Source of the DNA: CAZMMV01 sp964567475
Lineage (GTDB): Bacteria > Bacillota > Clostridia > Tissierellales > Tissierellaceae
Assembly: GCA_964567475.1 (NCBI GenBank)
Contig: CAZMMV010000061.1
Location: 1-10,548, forward strand
Direction of reading: 5' to 3'
DNA: 10,548 bases
Shown here: in pieces, positions 1 through 7,344 of the stretch
Layout of the letters: each line of letters starts with the position of its first letter
Position numbering within the stretch: position 1 is the first letter of the stretch
The notes under the pieces: generated by a model
Seen by the model: the letters and a program-made list of their open reading frames with translations, nothing else
Told to the model about the DNA's origin: nothing
Database searches by the model: none
Position numbers and translations under genes: made by a program

Positions 1-36
1 ATATAGATATTATTAATAAGCAAGTAATATCTATAT
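1..36. repeat. 12-bp perfect inverted repeat at left edge
   Basis: Arms ATATAGATATTA (1-12) and TAATATCTATAT (25-36) are exact reverse complements around a 12-nt loop. No T-run follows on the + strand, so it is not a good terminator for a gene entering from the left. It lies 44 bp upstream of the likely ynjB -10 element and could be a regulator site. The arms are pure AT apart from one G/C pair, so chance is a real possibility, and the repeat may extend beyond the window. Confidence 0.4.
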
Positions 37-74
37 AATAATTCTATAATGGATATGATAGTTATCAGCAATTA

Positions 75-90
75 ATATGTTATAATTATT
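75..90 (+). promoter_or_regulatory. extended -10 promoter of the ABC importer operon
   Basis: TATGTTATAAT (76-86) has a perfect -10 hexamer (81-86) preceded by TGT, the extended -10 signature. No good -35 hexamer is found 16-18 bp upstream, which is acceptable for an extended -10 promoter. Transcription would start near position 93, leaving a leader of about 30 nt with the ribosome site at 112-120. A second TATAAT at 45-50 lacks both TGn and a -35. Confidence 0.5.
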
Positions 91-124
91 ATTGATAAAA
101 GTATATAGAATAAAGGGAGGAAAA

Positions 125-1393
125 ATGAATAAAAAAACACTATTATCACTTATATTAATTGTTATAGTCGTATTCTTGATTACAGGCTGTAATGGAAACA
201 ATGACAAATCTAAAACAACGAATTCTGATGAATTAGACTTAAGCTCTCAATCATTTGATCCAAATAAAGATTTCAAAGAGATAATTGAAGAAGCTAAAGG
301 ACAAGCTGTTAGTTTTTATGGTTGGGGTGGAGATGAAGATAGAAATAAATGGTTAAATCAAACTCTTGCTCCTATACTAAAAGATAAATATGATATTACA
401 CTAGAAGTTGTTGGCATGGATATAGATGACATATTATCCAAATTATCAGGAGAAAAACAGGCTGGTTTAGAAGAAGGAAATATAGATATGATATGGATAA
501 ATGGAGAAAACTTTTATTCTGCTAAAGAAAACAATCTATTATTTGGACCTTTTGCAGAACAACTACCTAACTTCCAGAAATATATAGATGTTGATGATGA
601 AGAAGTTAAGAATGATTTTGGATTTCCTATAGATGGCTATGAAGCCCCATATAGAAAAGCACAATTAGTCTTTATAAATGACAGTGCTGTTACTAAAGAA
701 ACACCAAAAAACACTGAGGAATTCATGGACTATTGTAAACGTTATAAAGGCAAAGTAACTTATCCTGCATTACCTGATTTTACAGGAAGTGCCTTTGTAA
801 GAACATTAATTTACGATATAGTCGGACATGAACAATTTTCAAATATGAAAGCCGATAAAGAATTAGTCAGAAAAGAAATAGAACCTGCTTTAAAATATTT
901 AAGAGAATTAAATAAATACTTATGGAATCAAGGACAAACCTTCCCAGCAACTTTAGGTGAGTTTAATAATATGTTTGAAGATGGTGAATTGGTGATGACT
1001 GTAAGCTACAATCCTTACTCAGTAGCTAATAATATTGAAAAAGGTATATATAGTGACACAACACAAACATTTCTATTTGATAAGGGTACAGTAGGTAATA
1101 CAAGTTATATAGCTATAGCCGATAATTCACCTAATAAAGCTGCTGCAATGGTGGCAATTAATGAAATTATTTCAGCTGATATACAAGCAGATCAATTTAA
1201 AGAGTTAAAATCGTTACCAGTAGTTTCATATGAAAAATTGAACAGTGAAGAAAAAGATAAATTTGATAAAGTTGATATTGGGCAAGGAGTACTGCTACAA
1301 AATGAATTCCTTAATAAGCGTTTACCAGAAATGCCAGCTAATATAGTCCCACTTATAGAAGAAATATGGGCAGAAGAAGTTGTGGGTAAATAA
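125..1393 (+). CDS. ynjB: YnjB-family ABC transporter substrate-binding lipoprotein
   Basis: Extracellular solute-binding protein of an ABC importer, 422 aa. The ATG at 125 is chosen because AAAGGGAGG (112-120) sits 4 nt upstream; a TTG at 92 would only add 11 unlikely residues. The N-terminus is a lipoprotein signal: KK, a hydrophobic stretch and the lipobox ITGC with the lipidated cysteine at residue 22. Recognisable YnjB-type blocks are SFYGWGGDED (63-72), WINGENF (124-130) and TYPALPDFTGSAF (212-224), close to what I recall of E. coli YnjB. The substrate is not established for the family. It heads a four-gene operon with two permeases and an ATPase. The family call is strong; the substrate is open. 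Confidence 0.9.
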   Translation: MNKKTLLSLILIVIVVFLITGCNGNNDKSKTTNSDELDLSSQSFDPNKDFKEIIEEAKGQAVSFYGWGGDEDRNKWLNQTLAPILKDKYDITLEVVGMDIDDILSKLSGEKQAGLEEGNIDMIWINGENFYSAKENNLLFGPFAEQLPNFQKYIDVDDEEVKNDFGFPIDGYEAPYRKAQLVFINDSAVTKETPKNTEEFMDYCKRYKGKVTYPALPDFTGSAFVRTLIYDIVGHEQFSNMKADKELVRKEIEPALKYLRELNKYLWNQGQTFPATLGEFNNMFEDGELVMTVSYNPYSVANNIEKGIYSDTTQTFLFDKGTVGNTSYIAIADNSPNKAAAMVAINEIISADIQADQFKELKSLPVVSYEKLNSEEKDKFDKVDIGQGVLLQNEFLNKRLPEMPANIVPLIEEIWAEEVVGK

Positions 1394-1426
1394 TGCCCCC
1401 TCTTCTTCTAGTGGAGTTGGAATACT

Positions 1427-2299
1427 ATGAATAAAAAAACACCCTATATACTTATAATGCCCATAGTATTATTGGGTGTTCTTTTTATATTTGGAGTTCT
1501 AAATGGAATAGTCCAAAGTTTTGGATATATTCCTGCCCTTGGTATGACAAATATAACTTTAGATTATTATATTCAAATACTTCATAGTCCAACTTTCCTA
1601 AATTCATTAAAAACAAGTTTGCAAATATCACTTATTTCTTCTATATTAGCAGTTATTTTAGGTACAATACTTACAGTTTCTTTAGTATATACTGGACATA
1701 CTAAAGGCAAAGTTATCAATATAATAAAACTTGCTATACTTATACCTCATACAATAGTAGCATTATTTTCAATAAGTATACTCTCACAAAATGGTTTGAT
1801 CTCCAGGGCCTTTTATAAATTAGGATTAATTAATTCACAAGGAGATTTTCCCTTATTGCTGTATACAAAAACCAACTTTGGAATTATATTAGGATATATG
1901 TGGAAGGAAATACCCTTTGTTGCATACTTTAGCTTAGCTTTGATGGCCAGTATAAATAAAACTTTAGGGGAAGCTGCAGAAAACCTAGGTGCATGTAAAT
2001 TAAAATCCTTTTTTCACATAACTTTACCACTAAGTATGCCTGCTATTAGAAAAGCTTTCTTAATTATTTTAACTTTCTCCTTTGGAGCTTATGATTTACC
2101 ATTTTTATTAGGAGCAACTATGCCAAAAGCATTAGCTGTACAAGCCCATATTGAATATATTCATCCTGATTTACGCCACAGACCTTATGCTATGGCCATG
2201 AATGGATTAATATTAATAATAACCTGGCTAATAGCAGGGATTTTCTATTATATAAGTAAAAAGAAAAAAGTAAAGGGTGATATCCATGGAAAATACTAA
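1427..2299 (+). CDS. ABC importer permease, first subunit (N-half of YnjC-like)
   Basis: Integral membrane subunit of a binding-protein-dependent ABC importer, 290 aa, with about six hydrophobic segments. The cytoplasmic EAA loop, which contacts the ATPase, reads EAAENLGACKLKSFFHITLP (182-201). The ATG at 1427 has GGAG about 10 nt upstream, 33 nt after the binding-protein gene. The closest known arrangement is YnjC; as I recall, the E. coli protein is one polypeptide of about 500 aa holding both permease halves, whereas here they are separate genes. Its last 14 bp overlap the next permease, so the two are probably translated together and form a heterodimeric channel. Confidence 0.88.
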   Translation: MNKKTPYILIMPIVLLGVLFIFGVLNGIVQSFGYIPALGMTNITLDYYIQILHSPTFLNSLKTSLQISLISSILAVILGTILTVSLVYTGHTKGKVINIIKLAILIPHTIVALFSISILSQNGLISRAFYKLGLINSQGDFPLLLYTKTNFGIILGYMWKEIPFVAYFSLALMASINKTLGEAAENLGACKLKSFFHITLPLSMPAIRKAFLIILTFSFGAYDLPFLLGATMPKALAVQAHIEYIHPDLRHRPYAMAMNGLILIITWLIAGIFYYISKKKKVKGDIHGKY

Positions 2300-3098
2300 G
2301 GCAAATAAATTATTAAAACTCTTTCTATATATTGTTTTCTTTACAATATTAGCTCCTATGGCAATACTTCTTCTGTGGACTTTTGTCAATAGATGGTCTT
2401 GGCCTAATCTATTGCCAGAATCTTATTCACTAAGGGGTATTGGGGAAATATTTGCACCCCATGCAAAGGTATTTCCAGTATTGTTTTCAAGTATATTATT
2501 ATCATTATCCGTAGCACTTTTATCAGCTATTGTTGGAATTATGACTGCTAGAGCACTTGTCCTTTATGATTTTAGAGGAAAAAAACTAATAAATCTCTTA
2601 AGCCTTGGTCCAAATCTAGTACCAGCTGCTGTATTTGCTATGGGTACACATGTATTATTTATAAAAATGTCTTTAGCAGATACTGTATTAGGTGTCATAA
2701 TCGTACATTTAATATATACCTTGCCTTATTCCGTATATATTATAAAAGATTTAACAGAATCTATAGGAGTTCAAATGGAATTACAAGCCTATGTATTGGG
2801 AGCATCTCCTTTAAAATCATTTATATATGTTACATTACCACTACTTACACCAGGAATAATGACAAGCATTAGCATGGCTTATATTACATCATTTAGCCAA
2901 TATTTTATTAGTTTATTGATTGGTGGAGGAAAGGTTAAAACATTTAGTGTTCTTATGGTACCATTCATAGCAAAGGGAGATCGTACTATAGCTTCTGCCT
3001 ATGCCTTAATATTTGTTATATCAACACTTTCAGTTTTTATAATAATAGATAAAATCATAAAAAAATTACCATATCAAAGTAAGAAAGGGGAAATATAG
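2286..3098 (+). CDS. ABC importer permease, second subunit (C-half of YnjC-like)
   Basis: Second transmembrane subunit of the importer, 270 aa, with about six membrane segments. Its degenerate EAA loop runs MELQAYVLGASPLKSFIYVT and on (164-185), retaining the G and the TLPLL ending. The ATG at 2286 is preferred over an in-frame GTG at 2277 because AAAGGGTGAT (2272-2281) is a good ribosome site 4 nt upstream of the ATG and overlaps the GTG. The gene overlaps the previous permease by 14 bp and its TAG stop directly abuts the start of the ATPase gene, so the three are one transcription and translation unit. Confidence 0.88.
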   Translation: MENTKANKLLKLFLYIVFFTILAPMAILLLWTFVNRWSWPNLLPESYSLRGIGEIFAPHAKVFPVLFSSILLSLSVALLSAIVGIMTARALVLYDFRGKKLINLLSLGPNLVPAAVFAMGTHVLFIKMSLADTVLGVIIVHLIYTLPYSVYIIKDLTESIGVQMELQAYVLGASPLKSFIYVTLPLLTPGIMTSISMAYITSFSQYFISLLIGGGKVKTFSVLMVPFIAKGDRTIASAYALIFVISTLSVFIIIDKIIKKLPYQSKKGEI

Positions 3099-4130
3099 TT
3101 GGAGTTAGAATTAAAAAATATATCTGTAAGCCTATCTAATAAAGAAATATTAAAATCCATAAATTTAAAAGTCGAAAACGGAGAATTTATATCTTTATTA
3201 GGGGCATCAGGATGTGGAAAAAGTACAATGTTAAAAACAATAGCAGGTATAATAAAGCAAAATGAAGGTTCTGTCATATTAGGTGGAAATATAGCAGATA
3301 AAATACCAGCTTACCAAAGAAGAACTGTTATAGTTTTTCAGGATTTTAGACTATTTCCTCATATGACAGTTGCAGAAAATATAAGTTTTCCCTTAAAAAT
3401 GATTGGCATGAATAAAAATAAATCTAGAGAAAAAACTACAGAATTACTTAAAAAAGTTAAATTAGAAGGTTATGAAGATAGAATAGTTGATGAAATGTCT
3501 GGCGGTCAAATGCAAAGAGTGGCACTAGCTCGTGCACTTGCTGCTGAACCTGTAGTATTACTTTTAGATGAACCCTTCTCCAATCTAGATGTTAACTTGA
3601 GAAAAGATATGAGAGAATTAGTATCTAATTTACAAAAAGAATATAAAATAACTACTATACTAGTCACTCATGATCAAGAAGAAGCTTTAACTATGTCTGA
3701 TAGAATAGCCTTTATGTATAATGGTAAAATACAACAATATGATACTCCAGAAAACATATTTAGAAATCCGGTAAACACTAGAGTAGCTGATTATTTTTCA
3801 GAAGGAGTATATGTAAATGGAGAAATAAGGAATAATAAATTTCTTAGTGAATTATTTATTATTGATATAAATAAAAATAATGGCAAATATAAATGTCTTA
3901 TAAGGCCATCAGCTGTAAAGGTAAATAAATCTAATAATAGTGAATTTAAAGTAGTCGACAAAATATATCAAGGGGATAATTATTTACTTAAACTAAGTAA
4001 TCTCAATAGCAACTTAGCATTAGAAAGCATTGTCTCTCATCCTATAGATATAGTAAAAGGTGATAGGGTTCATATAGAATTAGATAAAGATAAGCTTGTA
4101 TTTATAGCTGAAAGGATGAAAATCCAATAA
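3099..4130 (+). CDS. ABC importer ATP-binding protein (YnjD-like)
   Basis: Cytoplasmic ATPase that powers the importer, 343 aa. Walker A GASGCGKST (35-43), Q-loop Q81, signature SGGQMQ (134-139), Walker B VVLLLDEP (152-159), D-loop SNLD (161-164) and switch His191 are all present, so it should be active. Residues after about 235 form a C-terminal beta-rich domain resembling the TOBE-type regulatory domain of MalK/PotA-like ATPases; E. coli YnjD, as I recall, is only about 217 aa and lacks this. The start is TTG at 3099, immediately after the permease stop, with AAAGGGG (3084-3090) 8 nt upstream. The last codons form the left arm of the downstream terminator. Confidence 0.92.
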   Translation: MELELKNISVSLSNKEILKSINLKVENGEFISLLGASGCGKSTMLKTIAGIIKQNEGSVILGGNIADKIPAYQRRTVIVFQDFRLFPHMTVAENISFPLKMIGMNKNKSREKTTELLKKVKLEGYEDRIVDEMSGGQMQRVALARALAAEPVVLLLDEPFSNLDVNLRKDMRELVSNLQKEYKITTILVTHDQEEALTMSDRIAFMYNGKIQQYDTPENIFRNPVNTRVADYFSEGVYVNGEIRNNKFLSELFIIDINKNNGKYKCLIRPSAVKVNKSNNSEFKVVDKIYQGDNYLLKLSNLNSNLALESIVSHPIDIVKGDRVHIELDKDKLVFIAERMKIQ

Positions 4131-4148
4131 CATGGAATTTCATCCTTT
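4111..4148 (+). terminator. hairpin terminator between converging operons
   Basis: AAAGGATGAAAATCC (4111-4125) pairs with GGAATTTCATCCTTT (4134-4148) with one mismatch and an 8-nt loop, followed by GTTTAAAAT. The left arm is the last coding part of the ATPase gene. The T-tract is modest on both strands (TTTGTTT on +, CCTTTC on -), but position and stem fit a shared, bidirectional terminator for the two converging operons. Confidence 0.7.
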
Positions 4149-4156
4149 GTTTAAAA

Positions 4157-5140
4157 TCAATATTTACCAAAAGAAAATAATGCTCTATTCTTTAAAGTAT
4201 TTATACCTGTTGATATCTTTTCATCTGTATTAAGCAATTTACATAAGATATGTTCAACATTTGAATTTGATTTTGTTATCATACCTGCACAAGTTGCACA
4301 GTAAAGATAAATTTTTTTATCATAAGCCTTAAATCCATCCTGTAACTTTTTAGATAACTCACCTTCTTTAACAGTTGCACAACCACCTGCACCACAACAT
4401 TGAATATCCTTTATTTCTTGAAGATTCTTAGTATTTATATATTTTTCCAACATTTTATATATTGTCCTATTATTCTTATCTGGGCATGGTAAAAATAAGA
4501 ATCCTTCTATTTTATCAGTTTGATCTTTACATATTAAGCTTTCCATTATCTCATCATGTTCATATATCATGGATATTTTAATATCTAAAGTCTTTTTTAA
4601 ATAATGATAGCAATTAGGACATAACAATATTAGTTCTTCAATTCCTAATTTTTTAAATCTATTATTTAACTTATCTGCTATCTTGTCCTTTTGCTTTTTC
4701 ATACTTAAATCATCTATAGGCTTGCCACAACAATCAAATATAGTTGAGATCCCAAAATTCTGCTTTAATTCTTCTGAGATAATCTTAGTAGTTTCCGGAT
4801 AATATGATGGAAAATTACAACCTGGAAATAAAACTACTTTGCTGTTTACATCTTTATAATTTTTGAAAATATAATTCCTTTTTTCCAACAACAATGTACT
4901 ATAACCATTTAAATATAGCTTATATCCCTCTTTTATTCTTTTTTCTCTCAAATTCAAAGACAATTGCCTACCATCTATACTAACTGGACAAACCCTTTTA
5001 CATTCTCCACAAAGATAACAATTATAAGCAAGCTCTGGTAAACTAGCATACTCCTTCAAATTTATATCATACTTTTTTAAAAACAAACAGTTGTCAGTAC
5101 ATCTTCCACAATCAATACATTTTTCATAGTTGACAGTCAA
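4157..5140 (-). CDS. iron-sulfur protein with ferredoxin and two CCG domains
   Basis: Predicted cytoplasmic or membrane-associated redox protein, 327 aa. Numbered from the TTG start, two [4Fe-4S] motifs come first: C8, C11, C14, C18 and C41, C44, C47, C51. Two CCG (heterodisulfide reductase D/GlpC/LutA-like) domains follow: C108, C137-C138-G, C174, C177, and C219, C248-C249-G, C281, C284. Such proteins usually pass electrons between a dehydrogenase or disulfide reductase and the quinone pool; no such partner is adjacent, so the substrate is unknown. AAGGTGG (5152-5146) is 5 nt before a TTG at 5140 but overlaps a GTG at 5149, so TTG is preferred; the GTG would add three residues. It is the last gene of the - strand run, 13 nt after the glycosyltransferase stop. 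Confidence 0.82.
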   Translation of the reverse strand: MTVNYEKCIDCGRCTDNCLFLKKYDINLKEYASLPELAYNCYLCGECKRVCPVSIDGRQLSLNLREKRIKEGYKLYLNGYSTLLLEKRNYIFKNYKDVNSKVVLFPGCNFPSYYPETTKIISEELKQNFGISTIFDCCGKPIDDLSMKKQKDKIADKLNNRFKKLGIEELILLCPNCYHYLKKTLDIKISMIYEHDEIMESLICKDQTDKIEGFLFLPCPDKNNRTIYKMLEKYINTKNLQEIKDIQCCGAGGCATVKEGELSKKLQDGFKAYDKKIYLYCATCAGMITKSNSNVEHILCKLLNTDEKISTGINTLKNRALFSFGKY

Positions 5141-5153
5141 ATTTTCCACCTTC

Positions 5154-5843
5154 CTATTTGTATAAATCCGAAATTATTTCAATATCTTCTCCTTTTCTAT
5201 ACATATGTTGTAGTCTTTGCATTCTTGCCATAGTCCTTATCCTGCCCTTTGCTATAAATCGCCTTTCTGAAGTCTTTATCTTTGTTTTTGCTAAAGCAAT
5301 TTTCTGGCCATCAGCTTTTATATTCATTGATAATTGATAATCCTCCATAATGGGTATATCTGGAAAGCCACCTAGCTCATAAAAATAATCTCTACTTATA
5401 AATATTCCTTGATCTCCAAAAGCTATATTTCTTAAGCTAACTCTAAAATTAGACATAAATCCACATATTTTCATAAGAATACTTTTACTATCAAATTTTA
5501 TTTTAAAACAAGCAACTTTATATCCCTTATGTATTATCTTATAAATTTGATCAAGTGCATCACTAGGCAAATAACTATCTGCATGCAAAAATAAAAGTAT
5601 ATCTCCTTTTGATAATGAAACACCATAATTCATTTGATTAGATCGACCTTTTTTAGGAGAATAAACAAGTCTATGCCTCTCTTTAATTATTCTATCACTT
5701 CCATCACTACTAGCTCCATCTACAAATATTATTTCACAATGGTCTTTAAATTGATCTAAATTATCCATTAATTTATTTATTCTAGCAGCTTCATTATAAA
5801 CTGGAATAATAATTGAAATTTCTTTATCTGATTTAATATTCAT
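5154..5843 (-). CDS. TIGR04283-type family 2 glycosyltransferase
   Basis: Cytoplasmic GT-A fold glycosyltransferase, 229 aa, the usual length for this family. Motifs in order: SIIIPVYNE (10-18), the nucleotide-sugar-binding VDGASSDGS (41-49), GRSNQMNYG (66-74), a metal-binding DxD-like LHADS (86-90), FGDQGIFIS (142-150) and the acceptor/base region IPIMEDYQLS (163-172) with E167-D168. There is no C-terminal membrane segment. FGDQGIF plus GGFPDIPIMED is characteristic of the group NCBI names TIGR04283 (rSAM/selenodomain-associated, later arsenosugar biosynthesis, glycosyltransferase). The ATG at 5843 has AAAGGAAGAG just upstream and overlaps the kinase stop by 11 bp. Donor and acceptor sugars are unknown. 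Confidence 0.85.
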   Translation of the reverse strand: MNIKSDKEISIIIPVYNEAARINKLMDNLDQFKDHCEIIFVDGASSDGSDRIIKERHRLVYSPKKGRSNQMNYGVSLSKGDILLFLHADSYLPSDALDQIYKIIHKGYKVACFKIKFDSKSILMKICGFMSNFRVSLRNIAFGDQGIFISRDYFYELGGFPDIPIMEDYQLSMNIKADGQKIALAKTKIKTSERRFIAKGRIRTMARMQRLQHMYRKGEDIEIISDLYK

Positions 5844-6831
5844 TCAAATACTCTTCCTTTATCATAGATAAAAACTCATTTGATAAATAAGCCTTAATCT
5901 TTTCATAAGTATATTCGTTCATAATAAGCTTGTCTTGATTTTGATATTGAACATAAGCCATAGCACACCAAGTTATACCCCTTAAACAATTCATAGATAA
6001 GTAAGCTTTTACTGAATCCCATAGTTCCCCTTGACAAGAATATTGCTTGGACCTTTTACAATATTCCTTTATAAAGAATTCTATTTCTTTTTTAGATAAA
6101 ATAAAATCAGTTTTCCAAAATGTTGTTGTAGGTGCCAAAAAATGTCCTAAATCCTGTGCTGGATATCCATATAGTGGCTTCTCCCAGTCTACTATGTAGT
6201 TATTGCCCTTTTCCCCATTTATAAGGAAATTTCCTGAATTTAATTCTGTATTTATTATAGCTCTATTACCTATATCTATAGCTTTTATGTTATTTGCCTT
6301 TTTTAATAAATATTCTATTTTTTCTTTAATGCTTATATCTACATATCTTGATTCTCTATATTTCTCAAACATTTTTAAACACTCTTCATAAATCGCTCTT
6401 ATTGGGTCTTCTGGTCTTATTAAGTGATTGACTTTTGGTATATCCTCATTATGAATATCTGCCAAAGCACTTGCTGCAAATTTTAAATCCTTTTTGTAAT
6501 CTAAATGCCTTCCTGGAAGATACTCCATTACTAAAAATCCATAGTCTATTAGTTTTTTTCTGTCATCGCAATAAATAGGCTTAGGAGTTATATTAGTCTT
6601 GCTTAATAATTGTAAAGAATTGTATTCATAACTAATCTGATTTTTTAAATCCATCTGACTATCAGTTGCTATCCTCAATACTAACTTTTTTCCATAAGCT
6701 TTTGAGTTAAAAATATAGTTAATATTGTATTCTCCTTGACCTAATAAAACAAACTCATCACTATATTCCATCCCAAATCTAGCACTGAATTCTTTATTTG
6801 TCTTTATATTATTTAAATCAATTTCATTCAT
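5833..6831 (-). CDS. phosphotransferase of the APH/choline-kinase fold
   Basis: Small-molecule kinase-fold protein, 332 aa. The N-lobe shows LGQGEYNINYIF (30-41) and LVLRI (50-54), the hinge FLVMEYLPGRHL (99-110), then an atypical catalytic loop NTELNSGNFLI (194-204) and the activation-loop VDWEKPLYGYPAQDLGHF (214-231). In related kinases the loop is HGDxxxxN; here His is Asn194 and the catalytic Asp is Glu196, while Asn201 and Asp215 are kept. It may be a weak or altered kinase, or a subfamily with its own loop. The ATG at 6831 overlaps the preceding stop by 8 bp; an in-frame GTG at 6840 is possible. Neither has a clear ribosome site, which suggests translational coupling. Lying between two transferases, it may phosphorylate a sugar or choline-like intermediate. 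Confidence 0.78.
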   Translation of the reverse strand: MNEIDLNNIKTNKEFSARFGMEYSDEFVLLGQGEYNINYIFNSKAYGKKLVLRIATDSQMDLKNQISYEYNSLQLLSKTNITPKPIYCDDRKKLIDYGFLVMEYLPGRHLDYKKDLKFAASALADIHNEDIPKVNHLIRPEDPIRAIYEECLKMFEKYRESRYVDISIKEKIEYLLKKANNIKAIDIGNRAIINTELNSGNFLINGEKGNNYIVDWEKPLYGYPAQDLGHFLAPTTTFWKTDFILSKKEIEFFIKEYCKRSKQYSCQGELWDSVKAYLSMNCLRGITWCAMAYVQYQNQDKLIMNEYTYEKIKAYLSNEFLSMIKEEYLNEY

Positions 6832-7344
6832 CTTTATCACACTTTTTTATTATTTTATTAACTAATTTTCTTGTATTGTTGCAAGATACTATTTTATCTG
6901 TTTTTAATATTTCATATAATCTAAAGAAATCATTTCTATCATCAATATCTAGTTGAATATTTCCTTGTCCAAAAGATTTTCCCATACTTTCTATTTTACA
7001 TATTGTCTCTTCAAATACTGAACTCGTACTGTATTTGATATTAAATATATCTTTATTTTCTTTCTTCATACCAATCAAATAATAACCACCATCATAGGTT
7101 GGAGAAATAGCTATATCTTTTGTTTNNNNNNNNNNNNNNNNNNNNNNNNNNNNNNNNNNNNNNNNNNNNNNNNNNNNNNNNNNNNNNNNNNNNNNNNNNN
7201 NNNNNNNNNNNNNNNNNNNNNNNNNTTTATAAAGGCCGTCTGTAACTCCACACATAATTCTTTGTTTAAAATTGATTCCAATCTTGTTTTTGTCTTACCT
7301 AATGTAGGTATTCTTGTGAAAAAAATTATTACTTTATCTTTCAT
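6824..7344 (-). CDS. TIGR04282/DUF2064 transferase, interrupted by an N gap
   Basis: Probable nucleotidyl- or glycosyltransferase of the CofC-like GT-A fold. Left of the gap 39 residues are readable (VIIFFTRIPTLGKTKTRL carries the family's nucleotide-binding GKxKTRL motif); after it come 99 residues with SPTYDGGYYLIGM and a Thr-Ser-Ser-Val-Phe-Glu segment. The middle, including the expected TDCP metal-binding motif, is missing. The halves are out of frame across exactly 100 N, an artefact of the filler length rather than a frameshift: an intact gene needs a real gap of 3n+2 bases. Family members run to about 190-220 aa, so some 60-80 residues are probably missing. The ATG at 7344 overlaps the TVP38 stop by 11 bp with AAAGGAG 5 nt upstream. 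The family is a partner of TIGR04283 in selenodomain/arsenosugar clusters. Confidence 0.8.
7126..7225. other. assembly gap, 100 N
   Basis: An unbroken run of exactly 100 N, the conventional filler for a scaffold gap of unknown size. The flanks encode the N- and C-terminal parts of the same DUF2064 family in the same direction, so the join is probably right, but the true length is more likely about 180-240 bp. Confidence 0.97.

Noticed and set aside
1..36. Left-edge hairpin as an intrinsic terminator of an upstream gene
   Set aside because: No T-run follows on the + strand and the stem is almost entirely AT; kept only as an inverted repeat.
3074..3277. 67-codon open frame on the - strand over the permease/ATPase junction
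   Set aside because: It lies opposite the start and Walker A region of the ATPase gene, with no independent support.
6824..7344. Frameshifted pseudogene in the DUF2064 transferase
   Set aside because: The frame difference comes from the arbitrary 100-N filler; both flanks are clean, conserved coding sequence.
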